A DNA stretch of 64,000 bases, taken from positions 124,001-188,000 of the forward strand of contig CAIMFY010000118.1 of NCBI GenBank assembly GCA_903840415.1, in the 5' to 3' direction. Shown piece by piece: positions 9,476-17,597 of this stretch; within the stretch, counting starts at the first letter, position 1; each line of letters starts with the position of its first letter. Below the pieces are notes generated by a model. That model was given only the letters and a program-made list of their open reading frames with translations, did no database searches and was not told where the DNA came from. Both the position numbers and the translations under genes were made by a program. Source of the DNA: an uncultured Opitutia bacterium (GTDB lineage Bacteria; Verrucomicrobiota; Verrucomicrobiia; Opitutales; Opitutaceae).

Positions 9476-10842
9476 GCCTTCGGACGTGGCGATTCGCGGC
9501 GCGGCAGCACCTCGTCGGCTTTGTCGGCAATCTTGTCAGCGACGTCGGAAGGTTCGGCGCCCGCGATCGGATAGGATTCGGTCCATTTGACACTACCGTC
9601 CTCCACCACGAGCAGGCGCACCATCAGTGCCCGGGCGTCGCCCTCGCCAGTCAGGTGACCAACGAGGACGAAACTAGAGCCGGATTGCCTGGCGCGCGCG
9701 ATGAGCGCATCGTCGGCCACGGTCTTGGGTTGGCGGAGCAGGCCGACTTCGCGGGCGTGCGTCAGGGAGAGCTGGCCGTAGAGCGAGGCGAAGACTGCGC
9801 TGCTGAATTTCTCGGCCGGTTCCTCGGAGCCGAGCTTGGAAAACGGCACCATCGCCAGATGTTTTCCGGCCGTGGCGCCGGCAGCCTCAACGGAGCCGGG
9901 AGAAAAACTTTTCGTGATTTCGTTCCCGAGTCGTGCGAGGTCGGCGGAATTGCCGCTCTTGCGCGCTTCGCGGGCGGCCTGAGCAAATTCGTCGGCGACG
10001 TCCTTGAGTGCCTGTTGCGCTTCGCTGCGGCTCGGCGCCGCGGGTCCGGGATCACGGTTCGATTCACAGCTGCGACTGGAGAACAACGTGACCACCAGCC
10101 AGAGAGTGACGAGGATCCGTGCCCAGCGGGGCAGGCGTTTGAAAAGCAACCAGCCGGCGGTGAGGACCCACCACAGCGTCTCGGCGATGAACTTTACGCT
10201 GTGGAAAAATCCGCCTTTCTCCGGCACCGGTGGAAAGGGCGGCATCGGCGGGGGCAAATCCACGTGGGGATCGGCTGAGAGCGGCGGGGGCTCCGCTGCG
10301 TGTAGCGGTGGAGTCGGAGCGAGCGGCGGCGGACGGTTATAAGCCATCGGCGGACGGGTGAGCGCGTGATGGTTGCCGGAGAGAATGCGGCGCACGAGAT
10401 GGTGCAGCGCGGGAGTCGGCTGCCCGCCCGGGAGTCGCAGCCATTGCACGGTGAGAAACTTGTCCGGCACCCGTGCGGTCGACTCGGTGGTGCCGTCGAT
10501 TACGACCGGAATCAAGAAGAGCACGTCGTCCGCCATGTCGAGCGAGCGGTCAGTGGCGAGGCGCCATTCGCGGCGGAAGTAGCCTTCCTTGCGCGCTTCG
10601 GTGGTGGCCGAAATCACCGGCACGAAATATTCGCAGTCGCGGATCTGACGGCGGATCTTTTGATCCCACGCATCGCCGCCGCCGAGTTCGTTTTCGTCAT
10701 ACCAGACATCGAGGCCGGCGGCCACGAGCGTGTCGCGTAGGGTGCGCGCCGCGGTGCGATCTTCGGAGGCGTAGCTGATGAAGACGGAAGGCGCGGGAGA
10801 GGGCGGCGGCGGTGTCGCGGCTGTTTCGCTGGCGCTGGACAT
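9472..10842 (-). CDS. TIR-domain membrane protein with C-terminal TolB-N/FlgO-like domain
   Basis: 456 residues in four parts. Residues about 18-150 form a TIR_2-type domain (VFISYASEDR, DVWYDENEL, FVPVISATTEARKEGYFRREW). The Glu in the RREW stretch is where NADase TIRs keep their catalytic Glu. Residues about 160-240 are a Pro-rich linker. One TM segment follows near residue 260 (WARILVTLWLVVTLF). The last 200 residues resemble the TolB-N/FlgO-type domain (MVPFSKLG, FASLYGQLSL, SGSSFVLVGHLTGEG) found in signalling ATPase and cyclase proteins. The TIR would be cytoplasmic and the C-domain probably extracytoplasmic. The stop overlaps the modA start (ATGA). A signalling or defence role is possible, but no other defence gene is adjacent. 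Confidence 0.75.
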   Translation of the reverse strand: MSSASETAATPPPPSPAPSVFISYASEDRTAARTLRDTLVAAGLDVWYDENELGGGDAWDQKIRRQIRDCEYFVPVISATTEARKEGYFRREWRLATDRSLDMADDVLFLIPVVIDGTTESTARVPDKFLTVQWLRLPGGQPTPALHHLVRRILSGNHHALTRPPMAYNRPPPLAPTPPLHAAEPPPLSADPHVDLPPPMPPFPPVPEKGGFFHSVKFIAETLWWVLTAGWLLFKRLPRWARILVTLWLVVTLFSSRSCESNRDPGPAAPSRSEAQQALKDVADEFAQAAREARKSGNSADLARLGNEITKSFSPGSVEAAGATAGKHLAMVPFSKLGSEEPAEKFSSAVFASLYGQLSLTHAREVGLLRQPKTVADDALIARARQSGSSFVLVGHLTGEGDARALMVRLLVVEDGSVKWTESYPIAGAEPSDVADKIADKADEVLPRRESPRPKA

Positions 10843-10895
10843 GGTGCGCCGCGAAGCTCGCGCCGCGCCGGGAGCGGGTCAAGCGCGCGAGAATT

Positions 10896-11909
10896 TTACC
10901 CATCGCATTTCAACACGTAAACGGCGCCCCGCTCGGAGCCGATGGCAAGCAAGGTGTCATCCGGCGACCAAGCCAGTTTCGTGGCGGCGGCCGGCATTTT
11001 CACGGTGGCGCGGAGCGGTTGCGCGCGCTCGGGGCTCCAGAGTTGCACGACACCGTCGGCGCTCGCCGTGGCGAGAAGGCCGTGAGAATTTTGAAATTTC
11101 ACCGCGCACACCGGCGCCTCGTGCGGAAGCATCGCGGGCTCGCGGCCCTCGGGGCCGTCACCGGTGCAATCCCAGATGCACGCGTCGCGCCCGCCGCTGG
11201 TGGCGAGCCAGCGCGAGGTGTGATCGAAGGAGAGGTATTTAACTTTTCCCTCGTAGCCGCTCATGTGGAGCTCGATGTCTTTTTCCGGAATCCAGAGATG
11301 CACCGACGGATCTTGGTTACCGGAGACGAGCCATTTGCTGTCGGGTGACCAGACGAGCGCATGGATGCCGTTGGCGTAGGGGAATTCTTTCTGGAGGAGA
11401 AAATCGTCGGCATCCCAAAGATGGATGCCACCGAAATGCGCGGTGGCGACGCAGCCTCCGGCCGGCTGCCAGGCGAGCGCGGTGAGCGTTTTCGGCGCTT
11501 CCTTGAACGTGTGCGCAAGTGCGCCGTCGGGTTGGAGGAAAACGAGTTTGCGGCCGGCGGCGGCGGCGAGGAGCGGTGCGGCGTCATTCTGCGGCTGCCA
11601 CGCGAGATGTTCAACCCAGGCTTGGCCGAGCGCAGCGGTGCCGGTGTGCTGGCCGGCGGACGCATCCCAAAATTTCACGGCACCGTCCTGCCCGCCGGTG
11701 GCGAGGGTCGTGGAGCCGGTCTGCCACGCGAGACAGTTGGTGCCTTGGTTGTGGCCGGGGAGTTCGTGGACGCGTTTGCCATCGGCGGTGGCGATCAGCG
11801 AAACGGGACCTGCGCTGCTCGCGGCGGCGAGCAGCGTGCCGTCAGGTGACCACGCGAGATCGATCGCGTAGTCGTCGAGTTGGGCGGCCCAGTGCTTGGT
11901 GAGTTGCAT
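10896..11909 (-). CDS. WD40-repeat beta-propeller protein
   Basis: 337 residues without a signal peptide, built of about seven WD40 blades: AIDLAWSPDGTLLAAASS, NCLAWQTGSTTLATGGQDGAVKFWD, HALVWSPDSKWLVSGNQDPSVHLW, YLSFDHTSRWLATSGGRDACIWD, KLAWSPDDTLLAIGSERGAVYVL. It is a cytoplasmic protein-interaction scaffold; no enzymatic domain is fused. It is encoded 53 bases upstream of the TIR gene on the same strand, so the two may share a transcript and possibly interact, which is inference. In this lineage, stand-alone WD40 proteins are often next to CobW-type GTPase genes; a CobW gene lies 3 kb away in this window. Confidence 0.85.
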   Translation of the reverse strand: MQLTKHWAAQLDDYAIDLAWSPDGTLLAAASSAGPVSLIATADGKRVHELPGHNQGTNCLAWQTGSTTLATGGQDGAVKFWDASAGQHTGTAALGQAWVEHLAWQPQNDAAPLLAAAAGRKLVFLQPDGALAHTFKEAPKTLTALAWQPAGGCVATAHFGGIHLWDADDFLLQKEFPYANGIHALVWSPDSKWLVSGNQDPSVHLWIPEKDIELHMSGYEGKVKYLSFDHTSRWLATSGGRDACIWDCTGDGPEGREPAMLPHEAPVCAVKFQNSHGLLATASADGVVQLWSPERAQPLRATVKMPAAATKLAWSPDDTLLAIGSERGAVYVLKCDG

Positions 11910-11978
11910 CAGCGAAGCGCAAAGACGCGCAGATGCGGAGAAACGCCAAGCCGAATCTCCAGCAATCCACGCCGGGAA

Positions 11979-12914
11979 TTAGTTGCGCGCCGAAACCGTG
12001 TCGGCCGTCGGGAAATCCGCGGGGATCGCCTGCGTGACTTTGCCGGTCGCCACCCACTCGGTGCCGCGTTGCAGCGTCACGATGAAGCCGACGCAGTTGA
12101 GCGGCCGAAACGGCGGGATGTCTTTTGGGCCGACGTGGCCGAGGGTCGTGTGGAAGACGCGCCCCGCGCCATAGGTGATCGTCATGAGCATCGGCTCGTG
12201 TTCGCCGCTGGCGGTGGGCGATTTGGCTTTGTCGGCGAGCGCGGTGGCGAGCACAGTGACGTTTTTCGCGGGGCCGCGGAGGTGACTGTAGATTTCGTCG
12301 TTTGGGTGCATCCATTCGGCCGGCAGACCGCGCATGATCGGATGGTCGGGGTCGCGCGTGACGACCGGGAAATCGTGGCGCGTGGGATGGCTCGCGTTGC
12401 CCGGCGTGGTGGCATCGACCACCATTTTGCCGTCACGCCAGCGGATCTTCGGACCCCAGTTGGCGTCGCGGGCGCCGATGCTGCCGTCGGCCTTCATGCC
12501 CCAGCCGCCGACGCCGATCATTTCGTTCCACTCGGGCCAGTATGGAAACGCGTTGTCGGTGTCGTGGATCACGACGAGGCCGCCGCCACCCTTCATATAA
12601 TCGACAAACTCCGCCTTCGTCGCGGCGGGCCACTCGGCGCCTTCGTAAACGACGACGACCGCGGCGTAGCCGGAAAATTTCGGCGCGAAGCCGGCCATGT
12701 CCGCGCCAGTCGGCGGAGTCGTAACGGTGTCGACGTTGAAGAGGCCGGTTTTTTCGAGGTAACTTTTCATGAGTGGCGCGCTCTTGGTCCAGTCGTGATA
12801 CTTGCTGGACTGACCGGTGAGGAGCATGACTTTTTGCAAGGGGGCGGCGGCGAGTTGGGCGGCGACGAGGGTCAGCGCGGCGAAAGAGCAGAGACGGCGG
12901 GCAGAGGACAACAT
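11979..12914 (-). CDS. Secreted ThuA-domain protein
   Basis: 311 residues from the ATG at 12914, chosen because it starts a signal peptide (MLSSARRLCSFAALTLVAAQLAAA). The rest is a ThuA-like class I glutamine-amidotransferase fold: KVMLLTGQSSKYHDW, FAPKFSGYAAVVVVYEG, GGGGLVVIHDTDNAF, DPDHPIMRGLPAEWMHPNDEIYS, TYGAGRVFHTTLGHVG. ThuA proteins are linked to sugar (trehalose or unknown keto-sugar) utilisation and are very common beside Gfo/Idh/MocA oxidoreductases in the PVC group. Such an oxidoreductase is indeed divergently encoded from 13109. The catalytic reaction is not established. Confidence 0.88.
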   Translation of the reverse strand: MLSSARRLCSFAALTLVAAQLAAAPLQKVMLLTGQSSKYHDWTKSAPLMKSYLEKTGLFNVDTVTTPPTGADMAGFAPKFSGYAAVVVVYEGAEWPAATKAEFVDYMKGGGGLVVIHDTDNAFPYWPEWNEMIGVGGWGMKADGSIGARDANWGPKIRWRDGKMVVDATTPGNASHPTRHDFPVVTRDPDHPIMRGLPAEWMHPNDEIYSHLRGPAKNVTVLATALADKAKSPTASGEHEPMLMTITYGAGRVFHTTLGHVGPKDIPPFRPLNCVGFIVTLQRGTEWVATGKVTQAIPADFPTADTVSARN

Positions 12915-13108
12915 GGCGGTTGGCGGGGTCGGAGTGAGGTGCGCGGCCCGGGCGGCCGCCGATCGCACTAGGCGATGCCATGGGCGGTGCGGCGCGGCAA
13001 GCGCGCTTCGTTGAAAAGTTGGCTTCTCTCCGGCGAGAAATCCCGCAACACTCCGTAACGCTTCTAGGTTGGCGCACGTCTCGCCTCACTTCTGCCCCCC
13101 TTACTCCG

Positions 13109-14566
13109 ATGCCGAAAAATAATACCGTTACCTTGAATCGTCGCGATTTCATCGCTTTCTCTGCCATGGCTGCGGCCATGTTGGGACTTCCGGGCTGCAT
13201 GAGCCTGCAGCACAACCCCCGCAAACCGCGCCCGATCGCCGCCGGCGCGAAAATCCGTTTCGCCCAGATTGGCTGCGGCGGCAAGGGCTTCAGCGACGTC
13301 ATGGCGCAGAAGGACGAGGACGTCGTCGCGCTGTGCGACATCGACTGGGTGGGCAAGCCCGAGCGCGTGAAGAAACCCGATGGCACCTTCGAAATGGGGC
13401 CGTCGAACGTGCAGAAACTGATGACGCAGTTTCCGAACGCGAAACGTTACACCGATTTCCGAAAAATGCTGATCGAGATGGACGATCAGATCGACGCGGT
13501 CGGCATCGCCACGCCCGACCACATGCACTTCCTCCCCGCCTACATGGCGATCATGATGGGCAAGCACGTTTACGTGCAGAAGCCCATGACTCAGACGGTC
13601 GGGGAGGCGCGCGAGCTCCTCCGGCTCGCGCGCCTCAACGGCGTGTGCACGCAGATGGGCAACCAAGGTCACGCCGGCGAAGGCATCCGGCTCGTCCGCG
13701 AATGGTTTGAGGCCGGCGTGATCGGCGACGTGCGCGAAGTGATGATTTGGACGAACCGCGCCGCCACTCCGGGCGACATCGTGTGGCCACAGGGCATCAA
13801 GGAATGGCCGGCCGCCGATCCGATTCCGGAGGGTCTCAATTTCGACGTCTTCCTCGGGCGCGCGCCGGACCGCCCCTTCAGCAAGAAAATCCATCCGTTC
13901 AACTGGCGCGGCTACCACGACTACGGCTGCGGCGCGATCGGTGACATGGCCTGTCACCTCATGGACGCCGCCTTTTGGGGCTTGCAACTCGGCGCCCCCG
14001 AGATGGTCGATCCGACCAAGGTCGTCGGTCAGACCGACATTTCCTACCCGTTGCAGGCGATCGTCACTTATCAATTCCCCGCGCGCGGCAGCCTGCCTCC
14101 CGTGAAACTTATGTGGCACGAAGGCGGTGAAAAACCGGCCAAGCCCGCGCAGCTCGAGGAGAGCCGCAAGCTCGCCAAAGGCGGCCAATTGATCATCGGC
14201 AGCAAGGGCACCGTTTACGACGGCAACGATTACTGCAACAGTCCGCGTTTCATCCCGGAATCCTTCCACAAGGAACTGGCCGACGGCGGCAAGCTGCCGC
14301 CGAAGAAATATCCGCGCCCCGATCCGATCGGCAATCCGCACAAGGAATTCATGAAGGCGATCCGCGAAAATAATCCCGCGGCCGCCGGCTCGAACTTCGA
14401 ATACGCGGTGCCGTTCACGGAAATGGTCAGCCTTGGCACCGTGGCGATTCGAGTGGGCAAGAAATTCTCGTGGGACTCGGCCGCCATGAAGACGAGCCTG
14501 CCCGAGGCCGACGCGCTGCTCTATCCGAATTATCGCAAGGGTTGGTCGCCGGGCGAGATTGCCTGA
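13109..14566 (+). CDS. Gfo/Idh/MocA-family oxidoreductase, Tat- or lipoprotein-exported
   Basis: 485 residues from the ATG at 13109. The N-terminus carries a twin-arginine motif (NRRDFIAF) followed by a hydrophobic stretch ending in LGLPGC, which also satisfies a lipobox, so the product is exported and perhaps lipid-anchored. A Rossmann nucleotide site follows (FAQIGCGGKG), then ALCDIDW, a substrate-side motif KHVYVQKPMTQTVGEAREL (EKP of the family is QKP here) and GAIGDMACHLMDAAFWGL. It probably oxidises or epimerises a sugar with NAD(P) held tightly in the protein, as in exported relatives. It is divergent from the ThuA gene, a frequent pairing, and is followed by a strong terminator. Confidence 0.9.
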   Translation: MPKNNTVTLNRRDFIAFSAMAAAMLGLPGCMSLQHNPRKPRPIAAGAKIRFAQIGCGGKGFSDVMAQKDEDVVALCDIDWVGKPERVKKPDGTFEMGPSNVQKLMTQFPNAKRYTDFRKMLIEMDDQIDAVGIATPDHMHFLPAYMAIMMGKHVYVQKPMTQTVGEARELLRLARLNGVCTQMGNQGHAGEGIRLVREWFEAGVIGDVREVMIWTNRAATPGDIVWPQGIKEWPAADPIPEGLNFDVFLGRAPDRPFSKKIHPFNWRGYHDYGCGAIGDMACHLMDAAFWGLQLGAPEMVDPTKVVGQTDISYPLQAIVTYQFPARGSLPPVKLMWHEGGEKPAKPAQLEESRKLAKGGQLIIGSKGTVYDGNDYCNSPRFIPESFHKELADGGKLPPKKYPRPDPIGNPHKEFMKAIRENNPAAAGSNFEYAVPFTEMVSLGTVAIRVGKKFSWDSAAMKTSLPEADALLYPNYRKGWSPGEIA

Positions 14567-14594
14567 GTGTTGTGCGACGGTTTTTCCGAATTGT

Positions 14595-14626
14595 GGGCCG
14601 GGGTCGAAATGGCTTCGGCCCTTTTT
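14595..14626 (+). terminator. Rho-independent terminator after the oxidoreductase gene
   Basis: The stem GGGCCG at 14595-14600 pairs with CGGCCC at 14616-14621. It can be extended inward with G-T pairs, and a T5 tract follows. It lies 29 bases after the stop codon of the oxidoreductase. Confidence 0.8.
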
Positions 14627-14719
14627 CTTGCGTCCTGAAATCGTTCGGAGGCGTGGCGACGCTCAATTTCGGGCCGGGAGTGCCGATATATGGCTTTCGG
14701 TCCAACCGATATTTTCGTC

Positions 14720-14908
14720 ATGCCCAATCATCCCATTCGCTCGATGCTTGTCACCGTGCTGCTGTTTGCAGCGGCGGGTGCCGTGCTCGCCGCGTCGGCT
14801 TGGATGGGCGAACGGCCTGCGGATCGATCGGGAAAAATGGATGCGAGGAGCGTTATTCTCAAAGCGACTCCGATGCAGTCACCTACTCACCGGCTCACCG
14901 CATCGTGA
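14720..14908 (+). CDS. Possible small single-TM protein
   Basis: A 62-residue frame starting MPNHPIRSMLVTVLLF, with one hydrophobic segment (LVTVLLFAAAGAVLAASAW) and a short polar tail. No family is recognised. It is the only plausible gene in the 400-base interval 14567-14967, which otherwise holds the terminator at 14595-14626. No clear ribosome-binding site is seen. It may be a chance frame. Confidence 0.3.
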   Translation: MPNHPIRSMLVTVLLFAAAGAVLAASAWMGERPADRSGKMDARSVILKATPMQSPTHRLTAS

Positions 14909-14967
14909 TCTTAGGATCGCGAACGTCGCACTCTCTGGTTCGCCGGTAACGAGTCGCTGCGGTTACT

Positions 14968-16362
14968 TCAGACGAGGCAAGCTTTGAAGGCTTCCGTCAG
15001 CGCGGGGCGGTCGAGATTCTTGCCGATGAAGACGAGCGTGTTATGCCGTGCCTCGGCGCCCCATTCGCGATCGAACTTTGCGTCGAAGAGCATGTGAACG
15101 CCTTGGAAAACGAGGCGCTTGTTGGTGCCCTTCACGGCGAGCACGCCCTTCATGCGGTATATGTCGCCGCCCTTGGTGCGGAGAAGTTCGCCGATCCAGT
15201 CGTTGAGTTTTTTGCCGTCGAGATCGCCGGCGGCGGTGATGCCGACGGAGGTGACGGCGTCGTTGTGCTCGTGCGCGGCGTGATAGTCGCGCTGCCAGCA
15301 CGGCTTCGCCGTCTCGCCCATCACGTGAATGTGCAGCGGATCATGGCCGCAGGATTCGAAAACGAGATAGAATCCGGGCGAGGCGAGCTTGAGTTTGAAT
15401 TTGCCGTTGCCGTCGGCGAGGAGCAGCCGGTGTAACGTGGCACCGGGAGAGATGGTGTCGCCGTCTTTGGTGCGCGATTCCCAGTCAGAGAACACCAGCA
15501 TCGCGGCATCGCGCGCGGTGGTGAGGTCGTTATCGTCGAGCGATTTCACGGGCATGACGACCACGTCGAGTTCGTTTGGATTGCCGTGGTGATGATGCGC
15601 ATGGTCCTCGTCGCCGTGACCGTGGTCATGGCCCTCGTGTGAATGATTGTGGTCGCAGTGGCCGATGACGAGTTCGTGGGTGCCGGCGGGGAGCGCGTAG
15701 GCGCCCGCCCACTCGAACGGATATTCGGGCTCCATGAACTGAGGATCGAGATCGTTGGCGCGAGAAAGGTTGAAGCCGCCGACATCGAGCACGGCGTCGA
15801 GATTCACGTCGCAGTTTTTCGTGCGGTGGATTTTAGCGACCGCGTTGATGCGCTTGATGCGGACCTCCAGCGCGTCGAGCTCGGCCGGAGAAACGAGATC
15901 GGTTTTGTTGAGGAGAATCACATCGGCGAACGCGAGTTGCTTCACCGACTCGTCGCCGGTGTCGAGGTGCTGGAGGACGTGCTTGGCGTCGACGACGGTG
16001 ACGATGGCGTCGAGGCGAAACGCCGTTTTCATCTCGTCGTCGGTGAAGAACGTCTGCGCGACCGGCGCGGGATTGGCGAGGCCGGTGGTCTCGATGAGGA
16101 TGCCGTCGAGCTTGTCCTTGCGCTTGAGCAGGCGGCCGAGGATGCGGATGAGATCGCCGCGCACGGAGCAGCAGATGCAGCCGTTGTTCATCTCGAAGAG
16201 CTCCTCCTCGCTCTGGATGACGAGCTGGTTGTCCACGCCGACCTCGCCGAACTCGTTCTCGATCACGGCGAGTTTTTTGCCGTGGTGTTCGGAGAGGATG
16301 CGGTTGAGGAGCGTGGTCTTGCCGGCGCCGAGGAAGCCGGTGAGGACGGTGACTGGAATCAT
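14968..16362 (-). CDS. CobW/COG0523-family GTPase (metallochaperone) with His-rich loop and inserted domain
   Basis: 464 residues. The start at 16362 is chosen because the P-loop begins at once (GFLGAGKTT, residues 9-17). The COG0523 metal motif GCICC (61-65) and LNKTD (151-155) follow. Residues about 235-260 are a histidine-rich metal-binding loop (HCDHNHSHEGHDHGHG, then HAHHHHG). A segment of roughly 110 residues (about 265-375) lies between this loop and the CobW C-terminal domain (LNDWI, KGVLAV, FQGVHMLFDAKFDREWG). The usual family has only a short linker there. COG0523 proteins deliver Zn, Co or other metals to client proteins. The location next to the copper island suggests a role in metal homeostasis, but the metal is not proven. 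Confidence 0.88.
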   Translation of the reverse strand: MIPVTVLTGFLGAGKTTLLNRILSEHHGKKLAVIENEFGEVGVDNQLVIQSEEELFEMNNGCICCSVRGDLIRILGRLLKRKDKLDGILIETTGLANPAPVAQTFFTDDEMKTAFRLDAIVTVVDAKHVLQHLDTGDESVKQLAFADVILLNKTDLVSPAELDALEVRIKRINAVAKIHRTKNCDVNLDAVLDVGGFNLSRANDLDPQFMEPEYPFEWAGAYALPAGTHELVIGHCDHNHSHEGHDHGHGDEDHAHHHHGNPNELDVVVMPVKSLDDNDLTTARDAAMLVFSDWESRTKDGDTISPGATLHRLLLADGNGKFKLKLASPGFYLVFESCGHDPLHIHVMGETAKPCWQRDYHAAHEHNDAVTSVGITAAGDLDGKKLNDWIGELLRTKGGDIYRMKGVLAVKGTNKRLVFQGVHMLFDAKFDREWGAEARHNTLVFIGKNLDRPALTEAFKACLV

Positions 16363-16438
16363 GGAACTGCGAACTAAAAGGAGCGGATAGCCGAATGGCA
16401 AACCGCGACCGCGAATGAGCGCGAGCCGCCAGCCGCGT

Positions 16439-17071
16439 TTAGCTCTGTGGCTTCAGCAAACCCTCACCATCCATTTGATAAACGCTCGAGAGCCAGCCGC
16501 CCTCCCAGCTGTCGTGGACGTGCAGCCGGCCGGCGATGGGCAACGGAGTGTCCTGCACTGGCGGAATGCCCTTCGGCATCCTCACGACGATCCATGCGTT
16601 GGTGGCGGGTGTGACGCCGAAGCAGCACAGCAGCGGACTGTTCAAGAGCAGAAACTCCGTCGCGAGCCCGTGCTCGATTTTCGTCGGCAGGATAAACCCG
16701 ATCACAACCACTTTCTGGTCGTCGAGTTTTTTCACGGCGTCGGGAACTTGGCTCATCACATCGGGTGGTGTGACCGGTGCCGGAAGGTCGGCCGAAGGAA
16801 CAGCGGGCACCTTGAATTCGAAACCGGCGAGCTGATCGAAGCCGACCGATTGGTAGCCGCCGGCGAGCAGGGTTGCGTTGGGTTTCGCTGGTGCGGCGTC
16901 GGCGGCGGGACGGAGCGCGGCGCGCTGGGAGGTGATGACCGACGACAGGGCGCCATGCAGGGGCTTGGGCGGCGGCGCGTCTTCTTCTGACGGCTGTGCG
17001 CCCAGCAGCGTGGCAAGCGACAGCGCCGCGAACACGACGGCCCGACCGGAGGTGATGGAAAAAAAACTCAT
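16439..17071 (-). CDS. Secreted DUF3299 protein
   Basis: 210 residues with a signal peptide (VVFAALSLATLLGAQ), a Pro/Ala-rich linker and a C-terminal DUF3299-type domain: KKLDDQKVVVIGFILPTKIEHGLATEFLLL, then LLCCFGVTPATNAWIVVRM and IAGRLHVHDSWEGGWLSSVYQMDGEGL. DUF3299 proteins are periplasmic, often lipoproteins, and of unknown function. The paired cysteines in LLCCFG could bind metal. It lies 9 bases after the His-rich lipoprotein gene and is evidently part of the metal operon. Confidence 0.8.
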   Translation of the reverse strand: MSFFSITSGRAVVFAALSLATLLGAQPSEEDAPPPKPLHGALSSVITSQRAALRPAADAAPAKPNATLLAGGYQSVGFDQLAGFEFKVPAVPSADLPAPVTPPDVMSQVPDAVKKLDDQKVVVIGFILPTKIEHGLATEFLLLNSPLLCCFGVTPATNAWIVVRMPKGIPPVQDTPLPIAGRLHVHDSWEGGWLSSVYQMDGEGLLKPQS

Positions 17072-17080
17072 GGCGAGTGC

Positions 17081-17566
17081 TCAGTCCTTGTCGTTGCCTT
17101 TCGGAAAATTAAAGGCGACGGCGGTGAACTTGTTGCCGCGGATCTCGAGGGCGGTGAGGACGCCATCGAAATTTTCGGTGGTCTTGATCCAGTCGGTCGT
17201 GGCCTCGAAGAGCGCGGTGTCGCCGATTTTTTCGCCCGTGGCGGAGTTGGCGATCGGTTGGAGCGTGAGTGTCTGCTTCACGCCACCGACCGTCGCGACA
17301 ATTTCCAGCGACGGTGCGGCGACGCGGATGAAGTCTTCCAATTCACCGTCAAGGACGTAGACGGAGAGTTTGCCGGTGGCTGCATCGCGGACGAGTTCGA
17401 GATGATAGATTTCGGCGCCGAGGACGATGGAAGTGCCGCCGTGCGGCGGATGGTGCTCGTGTTTTGCCGCCGGTGCGGAGGTCGCGACGGGCGTTTCCTT
17501 TTTGGCGCACGCGGTGAACGCGCCGAACAGCGACACGGAAAACAGCAGGCGAAGGAGGGCGGACAT
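17081..17566 (-). CDS. His-containing periplasmic lipoprotein of the metal cluster
   Basis: 161 residues. The N-terminus has a lipobox-like sequence (SLFGAFTAC), making an acylated cysteine at about residue 20 likely, followed by a His/Pro-rich segment (KHEHHPPHGG). The body (HLELVRDAATGKLSVYVLDGELEDFIRV) looks like a beta-rich domain seen in small proteins encoded in RND-type metal-efflux clusters. A copper-buffering role is plausible from the His cluster and position between the P-type ATPase and the DUF3299 gene, but it is unproven. Confidence 0.7.
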   Translation of the reverse strand: MSALLRLLFSVSLFGAFTACAKKETPVATSAPAAKHEHHPPHGGTSIVLGAEIYHLELVRDAATGKLSVYVLDGELEDFIRVAAPSLEIVATVGGVKQTLTLQPIANSATGEKIGDTALFEATTDWIKTTENFDGVLTALEIRGNKFTAVAFNFPKGNDKD

Positions 17567-17597
17567 GCGGCGCAGGGTTGGTGAATCTGCGAGTGAG

